Positions 43,414-43,460 of a stretch of DNA of 43,460 bases are shown one piece after another; positions within the stretch are counted from its first letter, which is position 1; each line of letters begins with the position of its first letter. The notes under the pieces were generated by a model, which was given only the letters and a program-made list of their open reading frames with translations, had not been told where the DNA came from and did not search any database. Position numbers and translations under genes: made by a program. The DNA is from Dictyobacter arantiisoli (GTDB taxonomy: Bacteria > Chloroflexota > Ktedonobacteria > Ktedonobacterales > Ktedonobacteraceae), in the NCBI RefSeq assembly GCF_008326305.1, contig NZ_BIXY01000060.1, positions 1-43,460 of the forward strand. The letters run 5' to 3'.

Positions 43414-43460
43414 ATTTTTAGTATGTGGTGCAGAATGTGTGCGAAGCACACATTCTGCAC
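43414..43460. repeat. edge of another intergenic repeat with a GAA-loop hairpin
   Basis: ATTTTTAGTATGTG (43414-43427) is an exact copy of 8569-8582, at the edge of element A. It is followed at once by a perfect 15-base stem (43428-43442 with 43446-43460) closed by GAA. Element A also has a GAA-loop stem beginning GCAGA. The window ends at the hairpin. Confidence 0.55.

Noticed and set aside
1-43460. CRISPR arrays, tRNA and rRNA genes, integrases and phage genes.
   Set aside because: Looked for by repeat pattern and conserved motifs on both strands; none seen.

Overview
The window is a densely coded bacterial chromosome segment with about 35 intact genes and no rRNA, tRNA, CRISPR array or prophage that I can recognise. 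The gene set is a class II (B12-dependent) ribonucleotide reductase, lower-ligand B12 synthesis genes under a cobalamin riboswitch, RNase HIII, bacterial accA/accD, many small zinc-ribbon proteins with one membrane span, and GC-rich MITE-like intergenic repeats. It fits a free-living heterotroph of the Chloroflexota, class Ktedonobacteria. That placement is inferred from gene content and style, not from a marker-gene tree.

Layout. (1) 1-6864, + strand: a branched-chain acyl-CoA catabolism block with the carboxyltransferase and biotin-carboxylase subunits of a methylcrotonyl-CoA-type carboxylase, a methylglutaconyl-CoA hydratase-like crotonase, a beta-hydroxyacid dehydrogenase, and an interposed CorA-like metal transporter. 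(2) 6865-10438: a 131-bp inverted-repeat element, a site-2-type protease, a 271-bp inverted-repeat element, cinA, and a control region with two NrdR boxes. (3) 10439-18516: nrdJ, a DsbA-like protein, an aminotransferase, a cysteine desulfurase next to larE, and a MocA-like nucleotidyltransferase with a TPR protein. (4) 18559-24686, mostly - strand: a degenerate PAP2 membrane protein, an AI-2E-family permease, tmk, dcd, and a DEDDh exonuclease / GIY-YIG nuclease fusion. (5) 24898-34515, + strand: an alpha/beta hydrolase, RNase HIII, two membrane proteins of unknown role, prfB with its programmed +1 frameshift, a 71-residue zinc ribbon with a structured leader, then ftsY-accD-accA. (6) 34543-41328: a 127-bp mobile element with a 9-bp target duplication inserted at the accA terminator, hemD, and the B12 genes cobT, cobO, a btuF-like lipoprotein, a cobalamin riboswitch, cobU, cobS and cobC, all on the - strand. 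(7) 41415-43460: a cupin, a BNR_4-family protein, and the edge of another repeat.

How it fits together. B12 is a common thread. The cob genes finish and adenosylate cobalamin, the riboswitch senses it, and NrdJ consumes adenosylcobalamin under NrdR-type control. tmk and dcd also serve dNTP supply. The mcc block and accDA are the catabolic and anabolic biotin-dependent carboxylases.

I did not find a convincing new multi-gene system. The most original signal is a modular family of small non-coding elements. One pair shares terminal repeats but not cores, and another pair shares a GC-rich core but not termini. Other points worth checking are a PAP2-like protein lacking the phosphate-binding arginines, a CorA protein with GQN in place of GMN, and several exact palindromes beside promoters.
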